Source of the DNA: Planosporangium thailandense
GTDB lineage: Bacteria > Actinomycetota > Actinomycetes > Mycobacteriales > Micromonosporaceae
Assembly: GCF_011947195.1 (NCBI RefSeq)
Contig: NZ_JAATVY010000015.1
Location: 1-64,000, forward strand
Length of the DNA stretch: 64,000 nucleotides
Reading direction: 5' to 3'
In this document: positions 17,135 through 26,076 of the stretch, one piece after another
Numbering within the stretch: the stretch's first letter is position 1
Layout of the letters: the number at the start of each line of letters is the position of its first letter
The notes under the pieces: model-generated
Database searches by the model: none
Told to the model about the DNA's origin: nothing
What the model saw: only the letters and a program-made list of their open reading frames with translations
Translations under genes and position numbers: made by a program

Positions 17135-19312
17135 TTAGGACTTCTTGCTGTTGCGGTTACGGAAATTGGTCAGAACGTTGTGCACGAGCCGGGCCACGTT
17201 GTTGTCGAACCCGTTCCAGGGCAGGCATCCGGTGAAGCAGATGGAGCCGACCGAGAAGACCGCGCCGCCGCCGGCGTGCTCGACGAGCACCATGTCGGAG
17301 CGCACGTCGTCGCAGTCCTCACCGCCGAGCCCGGGCGAGAGCATGAGAGCGTCTTCCACGGCGAGCTGGTAGTAGTTGCTGTGCCGACCGGAGGTGGCGA
17401 GAACCGCGGTGTTCGGCGGGCTGCCCAGGGCCGGGTCGTAGCGGTCCAGCTCGTCGCCGCTGGCGCCGTTCATGATCAGTCCAAAGTCGCCGATCTCGTG
17501 GTCGCTGATGCCGTCGAACACCCACGCGTACTCCGGCGCATACGACAGCTCGCTGCGGATGAACGGCGGTGCTTTCTCGTCCCAGCCCTGGCTGCACATC
17601 CCGACACCGACGAGCTTGTTCGGCGACCGGCCGCGCCAGCGCCACAGGCCGCCGTGCTCCCCCGTCGTGCTGTGGTGGTGTTCGCCCGGCGCGGCCTCCC
17701 AGGTACGGATGCCGGCCGAGCGCCGCACCTCGATCACCTCGGGGCGACGCGGATCAGGCGTCGCCACCCAGTAGAAACCGTTGCCGCCGAGGTACATCAG
17801 GCATCCGCCGGCCTCGACATGTGCCTGGACCGCGTCGAGCATGGTCCCGCTGTAGTACTCCGGGTGCGAGCCGGTGACCACCACCTGGTACCCGTCGAGC
17901 GCGGCCGCGCCGTCCGCGTGGACATCATGGTCGGTGAGGACGTCGTACTCGATACCGGCGTGATCGAAGAACGCCACCGTGTACAGGTCGGCGGGAAGGT
18001 GACGTGGGGCGTTCTGCAGCCACATCCGGTAGTCGGGCCGGAGGTTCGGGATCGGCCGCAGGAAGCTGGAGTAGCAGACGCCGGAGCCGTCGCTGTGGTG
18101 GTCGTACAGGCTGGAGCCGAACTCCGGGTGCTCGGCCAGCAACCGGTCGTGGAAGCCCGGCACGATGGGGTGGTCGGTGATGCCGGCGGCCTCGTAATCC
18201 AGGCGGTGCATGAGCCGTTCGTTGGCGTAGGCGACGTAGGTGAACGTCGGCAGCACGAAAGCGACGCTCTTGCGGGGCGCGCCGACCGCCGGGAGCACCG
18301 CGAACGGGATGTGGTCGACGTCGGGCGAGGGAAGTTCGGCCGGAACCTCCTCCACCCGGCGCAGCCGGATGGCGTACACCCCGCTGGGCAGGTCGGAGGG
18401 GAGGGTCACGGTGGTGTCCACGTCCCACCCGGCGTCGATGAGGTCGTCGTCGTGGAAGTGGATCGCGCCGTACTGCTCGGGTGCCTGGCGGAAGTCGTCG
18501 ACGTCGCCGGTCCAGTTCGACCCGGTCATCGCGCGGGCCGGCCCGTTGCGAAGCTCGCCGTGGTGACCGTGGCCCGACGCGTCGACGGCGACGGCCAGGT
18601 CGGTCAGATCCTCGAAGGCCCAGCGCGCAGCGATGGCGCCATCGCCGCGTACCTCGGGAGCTTCTATCTTGCCGTTGTAGAGGCCGGCGGGGACCTGGTG
18701 TCCCGACTCCGCGACCACGTCGAGCGCCGCTGCGACTACTCCGGAGGCCCGGTCCACGGGCACGCCGGCACCGGACTGCGGCGTACCGTCGTGGTCGCCC
18801 GGAAGTGGGTTCAGCGCGGTGACCGCGAGCTCACAACGGTCCGCGGCCAGGCTGGCGGTCACCCGGTACCAGCGGCGCTCCAGCAGCGGCTGGGCGGCGC
18901 GCACCACGACGCCGTCCGGCGTGGTCAGCACCGGAGTGCCGGCCTCGTCAAGTGCCAGTGCGGCTACGTGCCGGCCCGACTCGTCAGTCAGCGACAGCAC
19001 CCCCTGGACGCGGCCCGCCCCGGGCGTGGTCGGCCATACCGTCACGCTGAGCCGAACCTCCCGCGCTCCCGCGACGACCCCGGTGGCTCGCATGTAGGAG
19101 CCGGGGTGGATGGGCTGCAGACGTCCGGGGATCCGCTGGGCGGCGACCGCTGGGACGTCGTCGGTGCGGAACCCGGGCCCGGCGGGGTTGACGTCGCCGT
19201 GGCGCAGTCGGACCAGATCCAGTGTGACCTGGTCTGCATCGGTACTGACCCGCACGTCGACTGTGTCCCCAGGCCGATAGCTGAGGCGGTTGAGGTAGCC
19301 CGTCAGGAGCAC
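17135..19312 (-). CDS. N,N-dimethylformamidase large-subunit-like protein
   Basis: A 725-residue protein and the first gene of the leftward operon. The C-terminal ~420 residues match the catalytic region of N,N-dimethylformamidase beta subunit (YANERLMHRLDYE, TGSHPEYYSGTMLDAV, YLGGNGFYWV, GVGMCSQGWD, WVFDGI). That enzyme is known for a mononuclear iron held by two Tyr and one carboxylate. HPEYYS and the later Glu-containing strands could supply them but were not aligned. The N-terminal ~290 residues look beta-rich, with a laminin-G/concanavalin-like stretch (WAFEDLTDLAVAVDASGHGH). No small alpha-subunit gene is present. No signal peptide is seen. Co-transcription with an importer, kinase and dehydrogenases suggests it cleaves a C-N bond in a polyol- or sugar-linked amide; that is inference. 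Confidence 0.75.
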   Translation of the reverse strand: MLLTGYLNRLSYRPGDTVDVRVSTDADQVTLDLVRLRHGDVNPAGPGFRTDDVPAVAAQRIPGRLQPIHPGSYMRATGVVAGAREVRLSVTVWPTTPGAGRVQGVLSLTDESGRHVAALALDEAGTPVLTTPDGVVVRAAQPLLERRWYRVTASLAADRCELAVTALNPLPGDHDGTPQSGAGVPVDRASGVVAAALDVVAESGHQVPAGLYNGKIEAPEVRGDGAIAARWAFEDLTDLAVAVDASGHGHHGELRNGPARAMTGSNWTGDVDDFRQAPEQYGAIHFHDDDLIDAGWDVDTTVTLPSDLPSGVYAIRLRRVEEVPAELPSPDVDHIPFAVLPAVGAPRKSVAFVLPTFTYVAYANERLMHRLDYEAAGITDHPIVPGFHDRLLAEHPEFGSSLYDHHSDGSGVCYSSFLRPIPNLRPDYRMWLQNAPRHLPADLYTVAFFDHAGIEYDVLTDHDVHADGAAALDGYQVVVTGSHPEYYSGTMLDAVQAHVEAGGCLMYLGGNGFYWVATPDPRRPEVIEVRRSAGIRTWEAAPGEHHHSTTGEHGGLWRWRGRSPNKLVGVGMCSQGWDEKAPPFIRSELSYAPEYAWVFDGISDHEIGDFGLIMNGASGDELDRYDPALGSPPNTAVLATSGRHSNYYQLAVEDALMLSPGLGGEDCDDVRSDMVLVEHAGGGAVFSVGSICFTGCLPWNGFDNNVARLVHNVLTNFRNRNSKKS

Positions 19313-19345
19313 GTCTGCATCACCGAACCATTCGTGGACTCATGG

Positions 19346-19376
19346 CCGTTCTTCCACATTAAACGAGGAAGAACGG
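19346..19376. promoter_or_regulatory. Palindrome upstream of the dimethylformamidase-like operon
   Basis: Arms CCGTTCTTCC (19346-19355) and GGAAGAACGG (19367-19376) flank 11 bases. The dyad lies 34-64 bases upstream of the operon's first codon, inside the 332-base divergent region 19313-19644. It is a plausible DeoR-type operator. The rest of that region shows only short A/T-richer patches near 19430 and no gene. Confidence 0.6.
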
Positions 19377-19644
19377 GCGTTGTGATGGCGTGAACCTAAC
19401 AGGACGTGGGTTCCTCCACAAGAGGGTCCTCAATATTGCCCGTTCCGCCTCAACAGAGGAGGTTTTCTGCTAGCGACCGCTCGATGCCGTCGGCAATGCG
19501 CAACCGCCGCCAGGCGAGGACGAAAGGCCCGGACTGCGGCGAACGCGGCGGAGCCCGCCCGGCCGGTCACGAAGGCCATGCCGTAACGCGATGTCGCCCA
19601 GCGAACACGCGCCCGCGCTCAATTGACCCATCCGATACAAATAG

Positions 19645-20328
19645 ATGATGGTTCATGTCTTGCTGATCGAAGACGACAAGGCTGTCCGCGACGGCCTGGA
19701 GTTTGCGCTGAGCCGGCAGGGTCATACGGTGCAGTGCTCGTCGAGCGGGGAGGACGGACTGACCCGCCTGCGGGGGTCGAGCCCCGACATCGTGGTGCTC
19801 GACCTGATGCTGCCGGGCATCGACGGGTTCGAGGTGTGCCGCCAGGTACGAGCGGCCGGCCCGGTTCCGGTGATCATGCTGACCGCGCGGGGCGACGACT
19901 TCGACGTGGTCAGCGGACTGGAGGCGGGTGCCGACGACTACGTGGTCAAGCCGGTCGAACCGCGGGTGCTTGACGCCCGACTGCGTGCGGTGCTCCGACG
20001 CACCGTCCGTGAGCCGACCCAGCCCGACACGGGCACCTATGGTGACCTCACGGTCGACCGCGCCGCGCTCACCGTGCACAAACGGGGACAGCCGGTCAGC
20101 CTCACCCCGACCGAACTGCGACTGCTGTTGGAACTGTCCGGTTCACCGGGTCGGGTGCTCACCCGCGAACAACTGCTGCAGTCCGTGTGGGAGCACGACT
20201 ACCTGGGTGATTCGCGGTTGGTGGACGCCTGCGTGCAACGGCTGCGCATGAAGATCGAGGACACCCCGTCCACGCCGAGCTACGTGCAGACGGTCCGTGG
20301 CTTCGGTTACCGATTCGGTCCGGTTTGA
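19645..20328 (+). CDS. OmpR/PhoB-family response regulator
   Basis: 227 residues (ATG 19645; a second ATG follows at once). The receiver domain has the acidic pair ED at 10-11, phospho-acceptor Asp53 in VLDLMLPGIDGFEV, Thr in MLTARG and Lys in VVKPVE. The C-terminal winged helix ends with the family signature SRLVDACVQRLRMKI and YVQTVRGFGYRF. It overlaps the histidine kinase gene by 4 bases. It resembles CseB-type regulators of envelope stress; the neighbours (lipoprotein, PBP, MurA) agree. Confidence 0.9.
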   Translation: MMVHVLLIEDDKAVRDGLEFALSRQGHTVQCSSSGEDGLTRLRGSSPDIVVLDLMLPGIDGFEVCRQVRAAGPVPVIMLTARGDDFDVVSGLEAGADDYVVKPVEPRVLDARLRAVLRRTVREPTQPDTGTYGDLTVDRAALTVHKRGQPVSLTPTELRLLLELSGSPGRVLTREQLLQSVWEHDYLGDSRLVDACVQRLRMKIEDTPSTPSYVQTVRGFGYRFGPV

Positions 20329-21815
20329 CGGTGAGCACGCACGTGTCCAGACACCGATCCCCACTGGACCGGCCGGTCCTCTCCCGACTGCTCGGTCTGC
20401 GCCCGCGACTGGTGGTGGCGTTCGCCCTGGTGGCCCTGTTCAGTGGGGCGGCGGTGGCCGCGGCCAGCTACCGGCAGGCGCGCACCATCGTGTTGGAGAA
20501 GACGCAGGACCAGGTCGCCGACCGTACCCGTAACAGCCTCGAAGAGCTGGACCCACCCCCGCAGCTGCCGCCCGACCAGCAGGAGCTGGAACGGATCGGC
20601 GACGCGATCAACGGCCTCGCCGTCTACGGCGACCGGCGGTCGAGCTTCCAGCCGGTGCCGCTGGACCGCGTACCGCCCCAGCTGCGCCGCGCCGTCCGGG
20701 AACGGGGCCGGGTGGTCGTCCAGCGGATCGTCCTGGACGGACAGCCGTACGTGCTCGCCGGCACCGAAGTGCAGGACATTCGCGGACAGCGCACGGGCAT
20801 CGAGGTCTACGCTGTCCAGAAGCTGACATCGGAGCAGGAGACGATCGACCGACTGGCCCGATCCGCGGCGATCATCCTCGCGCTGGCCCTCCTACCCGCC
20901 GTCCTGCTGGCGCTCGGCGCCGCCGCCGGGGTGCTGCGGCCGGTACGGGACCTGCGACGGGCGGCGCGCCGGTTGGCCGAGGGCCGGCTCGACACCAGGC
21001 TGCGCGTCCGCGGCTCCGACGAGCTGTCCGAACTGGTCCGCACGTTCAACACGATGGCCGGCAAGCTGCAGCACAACGTCGGTGAACTGCGGCGGATGGA
21101 GGCGAACGGCCGGCGCTTCGTCGCTGACGTCTCCCACGAGCTGCGCACGCCGCTGACCGCGATGACCGCGGTGACCGACGCCCTCGAAGAGGAGGCGGCG
21201 AGCCTGGGCGGCGACGCCGCCATCGCCGCCCGCATCATGAGCACCGAGACGCGGCGGCTGCGGCAACTGGTGGAGAACCTCATTGAGATCTCCCGGTTCG
21301 ACGCCGGAGGCGCGGTGCTGCGGCCGGAGCGAGTGGACCTGGCCGCGGTGGTGTCGGCGACCCTGACCGCCCGCGGCTGGACCGGCATCGTCCACACCGA
21401 CCTGCCCACTGGCATCGTCGCCGAGCTCGACCGCCGCCGGCTCGACGTGATCGTGGCCAACCTGGTCGGCAACGCGCTCAAGCACGGCGCACCACCGGTC
21501 ACCGTCGAGCTGCGCGCCGTCGACCGGGACCATGTGGTGGTCACCGTCACCGACCGTGGACCCGGTCTCGCTCCGGAGATCCTGCCGCACGTGTTCGAAC
21601 GCTTCTACAAGGCCGACTCGGCCCGTGCCCGCTCCGACGGAAGCGGCCTCGGCCTGGCCATCGCGTGGGAGAACGCCCGCCTGCACGGCGGCGTACTGGA
21701 GGCGGGCAACGCGGCCGGCAAAGGCGCCCGGTTCACCCTGCGGCTCCCCCGCCATCCCACGGCGTCGGCAGCGGCGACCGCCGCCGACCGGGCCGGCACC
21801 GGGGCACCGCTATGA
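20325..21815 (+). CDS. Membrane sensor histidine kinase
   Basis: About 496 residues, start TTG 20325 overlapping the regulator stop, or GTG 20331. Layout: TM1 (~residues 30-48), an extracytoplasmic sensor (~50-180) containing PPQLPPDQQELERIGDAING, TM2 (~190-212), HAMP, then the kinase core with phospho-acceptor His271 in VSHELRTPLTAM, N-box ANLVGNALKHG, G1 DRGPGL and G2 GSGLGLAI. Same CseC-like class as its regulator. The lipoprotein gene directly downstream with an ATGA overlap may tune its sensor, as CseA is thought to do in Streptomyces. Confidence 0.9.
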   Translation: MTVSTHVSRHRSPLDRPVLSRLLGLRPRLVVAFALVALFSGAAVAAASYRQARTIVLEKTQDQVADRTRNSLEELDPPPQLPPDQQELERIGDAINGLAVYGDRRSSFQPVPLDRVPPQLRRAVRERGRVVVQRIVLDGQPYVLAGTEVQDIRGQRTGIEVYAVQKLTSEQETIDRLARSAAIILALALLPAVLLALGAAAGVLRPVRDLRRAARRLAEGRLDTRLRVRGSDELSELVRTFNTMAGKLQHNVGELRRMEANGRRFVADVSHELRTPLTAMTAVTDALEEEAASLGGDAAIAARIMSTETRRLRQLVENLIEISRFDAGGAVLRPERVDLAAVVSATLTARGWTGIVHTDLPTGIVAELDRRRLDVIVANLVGNALKHGAPPVTVELRAVDRDHVVVTVTDRGPGLAPEILPHVFERFYKADSARARSDGSGLGLAIAWENARLHGGVLEAGNAAGKGARFTLRLPRHPTASAAATAADRAGTGAPL

Positions 21816-22363
21816 CGGCACGTCGGCTCGTCGCCGTGCTGCTCGCGGCCGGCTGCACCGCTGGGGCCGCCGGCTGCGGGATCTCCCCCACCGGCCCGAT
21901 CTCGTTCGCCGCGGCGCCGCGCGCACGGCTGTATGCCGAGCAGGTGTACTTCGTGCAGGACGGCCGGCTCCACTCGGTCGCGCGTTCGCCGGCGACATCA
22001 CCCTCCGTGCGTGACACGCCGTTCCCCCGCGCCGTCGTCCGGGTCGAGGGCCTCGACCTGCTGGCGGCCGGCCCGCTGCCACCCGAGCAGGACGCCGGCA
22101 TCACCACGGAGCTGCCGACCGGCATCCGGATCTTTCCGGCGGAACAGGCCGGCGACGAGCTCACGCTGTTCCTGTTCGGCGCGGAACAGCCGGCGGACCC
22201 GGACCAGCTGTCCGATCTCGCGGTCGCGCAGATCGCCTGCACCGCGACCGCCGCGAGGAATGTGGAGGCACCCGTCCGTCGGGTGACCCTGCGCGACAAG
22301 GTCAGCGGTCACGAACGTGGCCCGGTGTCCTGTCCGGTGACGGTACCGGAGCGCCGGGGGTGA
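21812..22363 (+). CDS. Putative envelope lipoprotein of the two-component operon
   Basis: A 183-residue protein with an N-terminal signal (RRLVAVLLAAGC) and two candidate lipidation cysteines (Cys15 and Cys22, both after AAG). The mature part has no recognised domain, but its ARLYAEQVYFVQDGRLHSVAR and mid Gly/Asp-rich strands resemble GerMN-like actinobacterial lipoproteins loosely. The start overlaps the kinase stop (ATGA). Position suggests a CseA-like modulator of the kinase. Confidence 0.65.
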   Translation: MTARRLVAVLLAAGCTAGAAGCGISPTGPISFAAAPRARLYAEQVYFVQDGRLHSVARSPATSPSVRDTPFPRAVVRVEGLDLLAAGPLPPEQDAGITTELPTGIRIFPAEQAGDELTLFLFGAEQPADPDQLSDLAVAQIACTATAARNVEAPVRRVTLRDKVSGHERGPVSCPVTVPERRG

Positions 22364-22420
22364 GGCCCACGCGCCACCGCAGCACTTGTGACAAGGCTGT
22401 GACACGTCCCGGATCCACCC

Positions 22421-24565
22421 ATGAAATGCGGCGTCCACCGTGGTCGGATGATCGATGGAGGCCATTCGACTCCCAGCCGCGCAGGCGTCGGAGTCCACCG
22501 GGCCGGGCGTGCGGGCGCGCGCCGACGGCGGGGGACGGGCCGCTCGCGGGCGCGCCGATGGCTGGCATACGGGCTGGTGACGGTACTGCTGCTCGTCTTG
22601 GCCGGCGGCGTCGGCGTGGCGGCGTACGCATCCTCGGTGCCGTTGCCGGCGGACCCCGTGGTCGCCCAGGCGTCGGTCCTGTACTACCGCGACGGGCGCA
22701 CCGTGTTGGCCCGGGTCGGGGCGAACAACCGGACCGACGTCCCGCTGGCTCGGGTGCCGCTGGCGGTACGCCGGGCCGTGCTGACGGCCGAGGACCGCAA
22801 CTTCTACCACCACGCCGGCATCTCCGTACGGGGTATCGGGCGCGCCGCGCTGGCCGACGTGCTCGGCGGCGACAGCCAGGGGGCCTCGACCATCACTCAG
22901 CAGTATGTCCGCAACGCGTACCTGACGCAGCAGCGAACGGCCGAGCGCAAGGCCAAGGAGGCGGTGCTCGCCGTGAAGATCGAGCGACGGTACTCCAAGG
23001 ACGCCATCCTCGAGCGGTACCTCAACACCGTCTACTTCGGGCGCGGAGCGTACGGCATCGAGGCGGCCGCGTCGGCGTACTTCGGCACCACGGCGGACCG
23101 GCTCACGATCGCCCAGGGCGCGGTACTGGCCGCAGTTATCAAGGACCCCACCAACTTCGACCCCGCCATCAACGCGCAGGCGGCGCGGGACCGGTGGCGC
23201 TACATCGTGACCACGATGGTGAATCTGGGCTGGGCTGACCAGGCTGAAAGCGTACGACTGCCGTACCCCCAGGTGGCTCCCAGGTCCGCGGACGCCACCA
23301 GCGGTCCGCTCGGACTCGTGGCGGACCAGGTGGAGCGCGAGCTGGCCGGGCACGGCATTCCCCCACAGGTGCTGCGCACTGCCGGGCTGCGCGTGGTCAC
23401 CACCCTCGACGCCGGCGCCGAACAGGCCGCCCTCAACCAGATCAGGTCGACGCTGGCGGGCCAGCCACCGCAGCTGCGCGCCGCGCTCGTCGCCGTCGAG
23501 CCGGCCACCGGTGCGGTCCGCGCCTACTACGGCGGCGCACAGGGCAGCGGCTTCTTCGACGACGCGGCGGCGGCGCGGCCGCCGGCCTCGACGTTCAAGC
23601 CGCTGGTACTCGCCGAGGGACTGCGCCAGGGAGTCTCCTACGCGTCGCTGTGGGACGGCAGCTCGCCCCGTACATTCGTCAGCCGTCGCGGCGTGCCGCT
23701 GGTCAACCACGACGGGCTGCAGTGCCCGGTGTGCACGCTGGACGAGGCGATGGTGGCCTCGCTGAACACGCCGTTCTACGCGCTGGCCGAGCGGGTCGGG
23801 CCGGCGCGGATCCGCAGCCTGGCCGTGGCGTCAGGCGTGTCGGAACGCTACGACGGAAAGCCGTCCATGGTCGACCGGCCGGGCGACGCGACACCGGGCC
23901 GAACCCGGGCCGATATCGCGCTCGGCATCTATCCGGTCACACCGGCCGATCTCACCAGCGTGTACGCCACGTTCGCCGCGGGCGGGACGCGGGTCGACCG
24001 CCGCTTCGTGGAGTCCGTTTCCGGGTCGGACGGCCGACAGTGGTACGCGGCGTCGCCTCGACACGTACGGGTGCTGCCGCCGGCCGTCGCCGCCGATGTC
24101 TCGGCGGTCCTCGCCGACGCCGTCGGCACCGATGGACCGGTACCCGGCCGGGCCGCGGCCGGCAAGACCGGGACCCAGCAGTACGGCGACACCGACGACA
24201 ACTCCGACGCCTGGATGGTCGGGTACACGCCGCAACTGGCCGCGGTGGTGTGGCTCGGCCGGGCCGAACCCGGTCCGATCCGGGAGGCCTCCGGTGCGCC
24301 GATCCAGGGCGACGGGCTGCCGGCCAGGTTGTGGCGGGACTTCCTGACCGCCGCCCTCGCCGGTCAGCCGGCGATCGCCCTGCCACCACCGGCCCATGTC
24401 GGCAGCACCGACGCCGGCGATGCCCGGGCCGGCGATGACGCCGAGGGTTCAAGGAGCGCCAAGAGGACCGGAGCCGCCGGGGGTGCCGGCCGCTCCCTGG
24501 TGCCCTCGACGCCGCAGCCGGCCGGACCGGCGACGAAAGGTGCGACGCCGGCGGCCCACGCGTAG
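22421..24565 (+). CDS. Bifunctional class A penicillin-binding protein
   Basis: A 714-residue PBP1-type enzyme. A basic cytoplasmic tail (~45 residues) and one TM helix (~50-70) precede a GT51 transglycosylase with catalytic Glu124 in AEDRNFYHHAGI, QGASTITQQYVRN and RKAKEAVLAVKIE. A transpeptidase follows with Ser390 in STFK, the SLN motif in VASLNTPF and Lys582 in GKTGT. A ~60-residue Ala/Pro/Gly tail ends it. The start may instead be ATG 22448. It polymerises and cross-links peptidoglycan. It follows the two-component/lipoprotein genes and precedes murA, so it is probably part of their regulon. Confidence 0.9.
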   Translation: MKCGVHRGRMIDGGHSTPSRAGVGVHRAGRAGARRRRGTGRSRARRWLAYGLVTVLLLVLAGGVGVAAYASSVPLPADPVVAQASVLYYRDGRTVLARVGANNRTDVPLARVPLAVRRAVLTAEDRNFYHHAGISVRGIGRAALADVLGGDSQGASTITQQYVRNAYLTQQRTAERKAKEAVLAVKIERRYSKDAILERYLNTVYFGRGAYGIEAAASAYFGTTADRLTIAQGAVLAAVIKDPTNFDPAINAQAARDRWRYIVTTMVNLGWADQAESVRLPYPQVAPRSADATSGPLGLVADQVERELAGHGIPPQVLRTAGLRVVTTLDAGAEQAALNQIRSTLAGQPPQLRAALVAVEPATGAVRAYYGGAQGSGFFDDAAAARPPASTFKPLVLAEGLRQGVSYASLWDGSSPRTFVSRRGVPLVNHDGLQCPVCTLDEAMVASLNTPFYALAERVGPARIRSLAVASGVSERYDGKPSMVDRPGDATPGRTRADIALGIYPVTPADLTSVYATFAAGGTRVDRRFVESVSGSDGRQWYAASPRHVRVLPPAVAADVSAVLADAVGTDGPVPGRAAAGKTGTQQYGDTDDNSDAWMVGYTPQLAAVVWLGRAEPGPIREASGAPIQGDGLPARLWRDFLTAALAGQPAIALPPPAHVGSTDAGDARAGDDAEGSRSAKRTGAAGGAGRSLVPSTPQPAGPATKGATPAAHA

Positions 24566-24717
24566 ATCCGCACGGCGATGGCCAGGTGGTCCCCGGCCGG
24601 TACACACGGCGCACCGAAAGGACAGCCCCGCCTGCCCGGCCTGCCCGAACTCCTACGTCTACCCCGAGCTCCGGCTGTCGCTACCGCGCCCTGAGCTTCC
24701 TGGAAGGAAGGAACCTG

Positions 24718-25992
24718 ATGACCGAGGTGCGTTTCCACGTGCGCGGCGGAACGGCGCTGCGCGGCACCGCCGTGATCCAGGGCGCGAAGAACGCCGCCCT
24801 GCCGATGATCGCCGCCGCGCTCCTCGCCACCGAGGGCCGGACCGTGCTGCGCAACGTGCCCGCCATCGCCGACGTCGCGCGGGCTGTCGAGCTCGCCCGG
24901 CTGGTGGGGGCGACCGTCGAGTACCACGCCGGGGACCGGCTGTTGATCATCGACGCCAGCGCCGTGGCGAACCCGCTGCTGCCCGCCGAGCTGACCCGGC
25001 GGTTCAGGGGCAGCGTGTTGTTCCTGTCCCCGGTGTTGCACCGCTGCGGGGAGGTCACGTACGAAGGCGCCGGCGGCTGCAACCTCGGCACCCGCGGCCT
25101 GGACTTCCACTACCGCGGCCTGGCCCGCCTGGGCGCGCACATCGAGGAGCGCGGCAGCGCCATCTGGATCAAGGCCGGACAGCTGCGCGGGTCGGAGCTC
25201 TACCTCGACACACCGTCGCACACCGGCACCGAAAGCCTCATCATCGCCGCCACCCTGACCCCGGGTCGTACCGTCATCGAAAACGTCGCCCTGGAACCGG
25301 AAGTCCTGGATGTGATCGCGTTTCTCAACGCGATGGGCGCGCGCATCACCGGGGGCGGCACGGGCCGCGTCGTGATCGACGGCGTCGACCAGCTGCGCGC
25401 GGTCGAGCACACGATCATGCCCGACCGCATTGACGCGGGGGTCCTGTGCATGGCGGCCGCCATCACCGGCGGGCAGGTGACCCTGGTCGGCGGCGACGTC
25501 ATCGATCACTTCGGCGTGGCGAAGCACAAGCTCGAACAGATGGGTGTGCACCTGGCCTCCTCCGGCGCCGTGACCACCGCCACCCGCACCGGCCCGCTCC
25601 ACCCGATCAACATCATCACCGACACACATCCCGGCTTCGCCACCGACCTCCAGCCATCGCTGATGGCACTCGCCACTCAGGCGTCCGGCACCAGCTACCT
25701 CCGTGAACGTATCCACGAAGCCCGCTACGCCCTCGTGTCGGAACTCGCCAAGATGGGCGCCGACATCACCGTCGACGGAGAGAAGGCCGTCGTGCGCGGA
25801 CCGAGCACGCTGTCCGGAACGGAGGTGGTCGCCCGCGACCTGCGCACCGGCATCTCCCTCGTGCTGGCCGGACTGGTCGCCGACGGGGAAACCGTCGTCA
25901 CCAACGGTTCCATGATCGAACGCGGCCACAGCGATCTCGTCAGCCGCTTCGTCGCCCTCGGAGCCGGCATCAGCCGCGAAGAACTCCCCTGA
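24718..25992 (+). CDS. murA: UDP-N-acetylglucosamine 1-carboxyvinyltransferase
   Basis: 424 residues from an ATG with GGAAGGAAGG just upstream. MurA catalyses the first committed step of peptidoglycan synthesis, adding enolpyruvate to UDP-GlcNAc. Visible features are [14 protein letters not shown], the catalytic-loop Cys121 in [13 protein letters not shown] (the Cys that fosfomycin alkylates), and [18 protein letters not shown]. The loop deviates from the common GARPVD form. It lies 152 bases after the PBP gene and may be an extra, stress-inducible copy rather than the housekeeping one; that needs the rest of the genome. Confidence 0.88.
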   Translation: MTEVRFHVRGGTALRGTAVIQGAKNAALPMIAAALLATEGRTVLRNVPAIADVARAVELARLVGATVEYHAGDRLLIIDASAVANPLLPAELTRRFRGSVLFLSPVLHRCGEVTYEGAGGCNLGTRGLDFHYRGLARLGAHIEERGSAIWIKAGQLRGSELYLDTPSHTGTESLIIAATLTPGRTVIENVALEPEVLDVIAFLNAMGARITGGGTGRVVIDGVDQLRAVEHTIMPDRIDAGVLCMAAAITGGQVTLVGGDVIDHFGVAKHKLEQMGVHLASSGAVTTATRTGPLHPINIITDTHPGFATDLQPSLMALATQASGTSYLRERIHEARYALVSELAKMGADITVDGEKAVVRGPSTLSGTEVVARDLRTGISLVLAGLVADGETVVTNGSMIERGHSDLVSRFVALGAGISREELP

Positions 25993-26076
25993 TCGATCAA
26001 GGCCGGACCGGGCACGCGTCCTGGCCAGGTCGATCGTGTCGGCCTTCGGCTTCACGTTCGGCGAGAACTCGGGTAC

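Noticed and set aside
17102-19393. 763-codon plus-strand frame over the dimethylformamidase-like gene
   Set aside because: Val/Arg/Gly-rich low-complexity translation; the minus strand encodes a recognisable protein over the whole span.
19406-19648. 80-codon frame before the response regulator
   Set aside because: No ribosome site and Arg/Pro-rich composition; it lies in a divergent promoter region.
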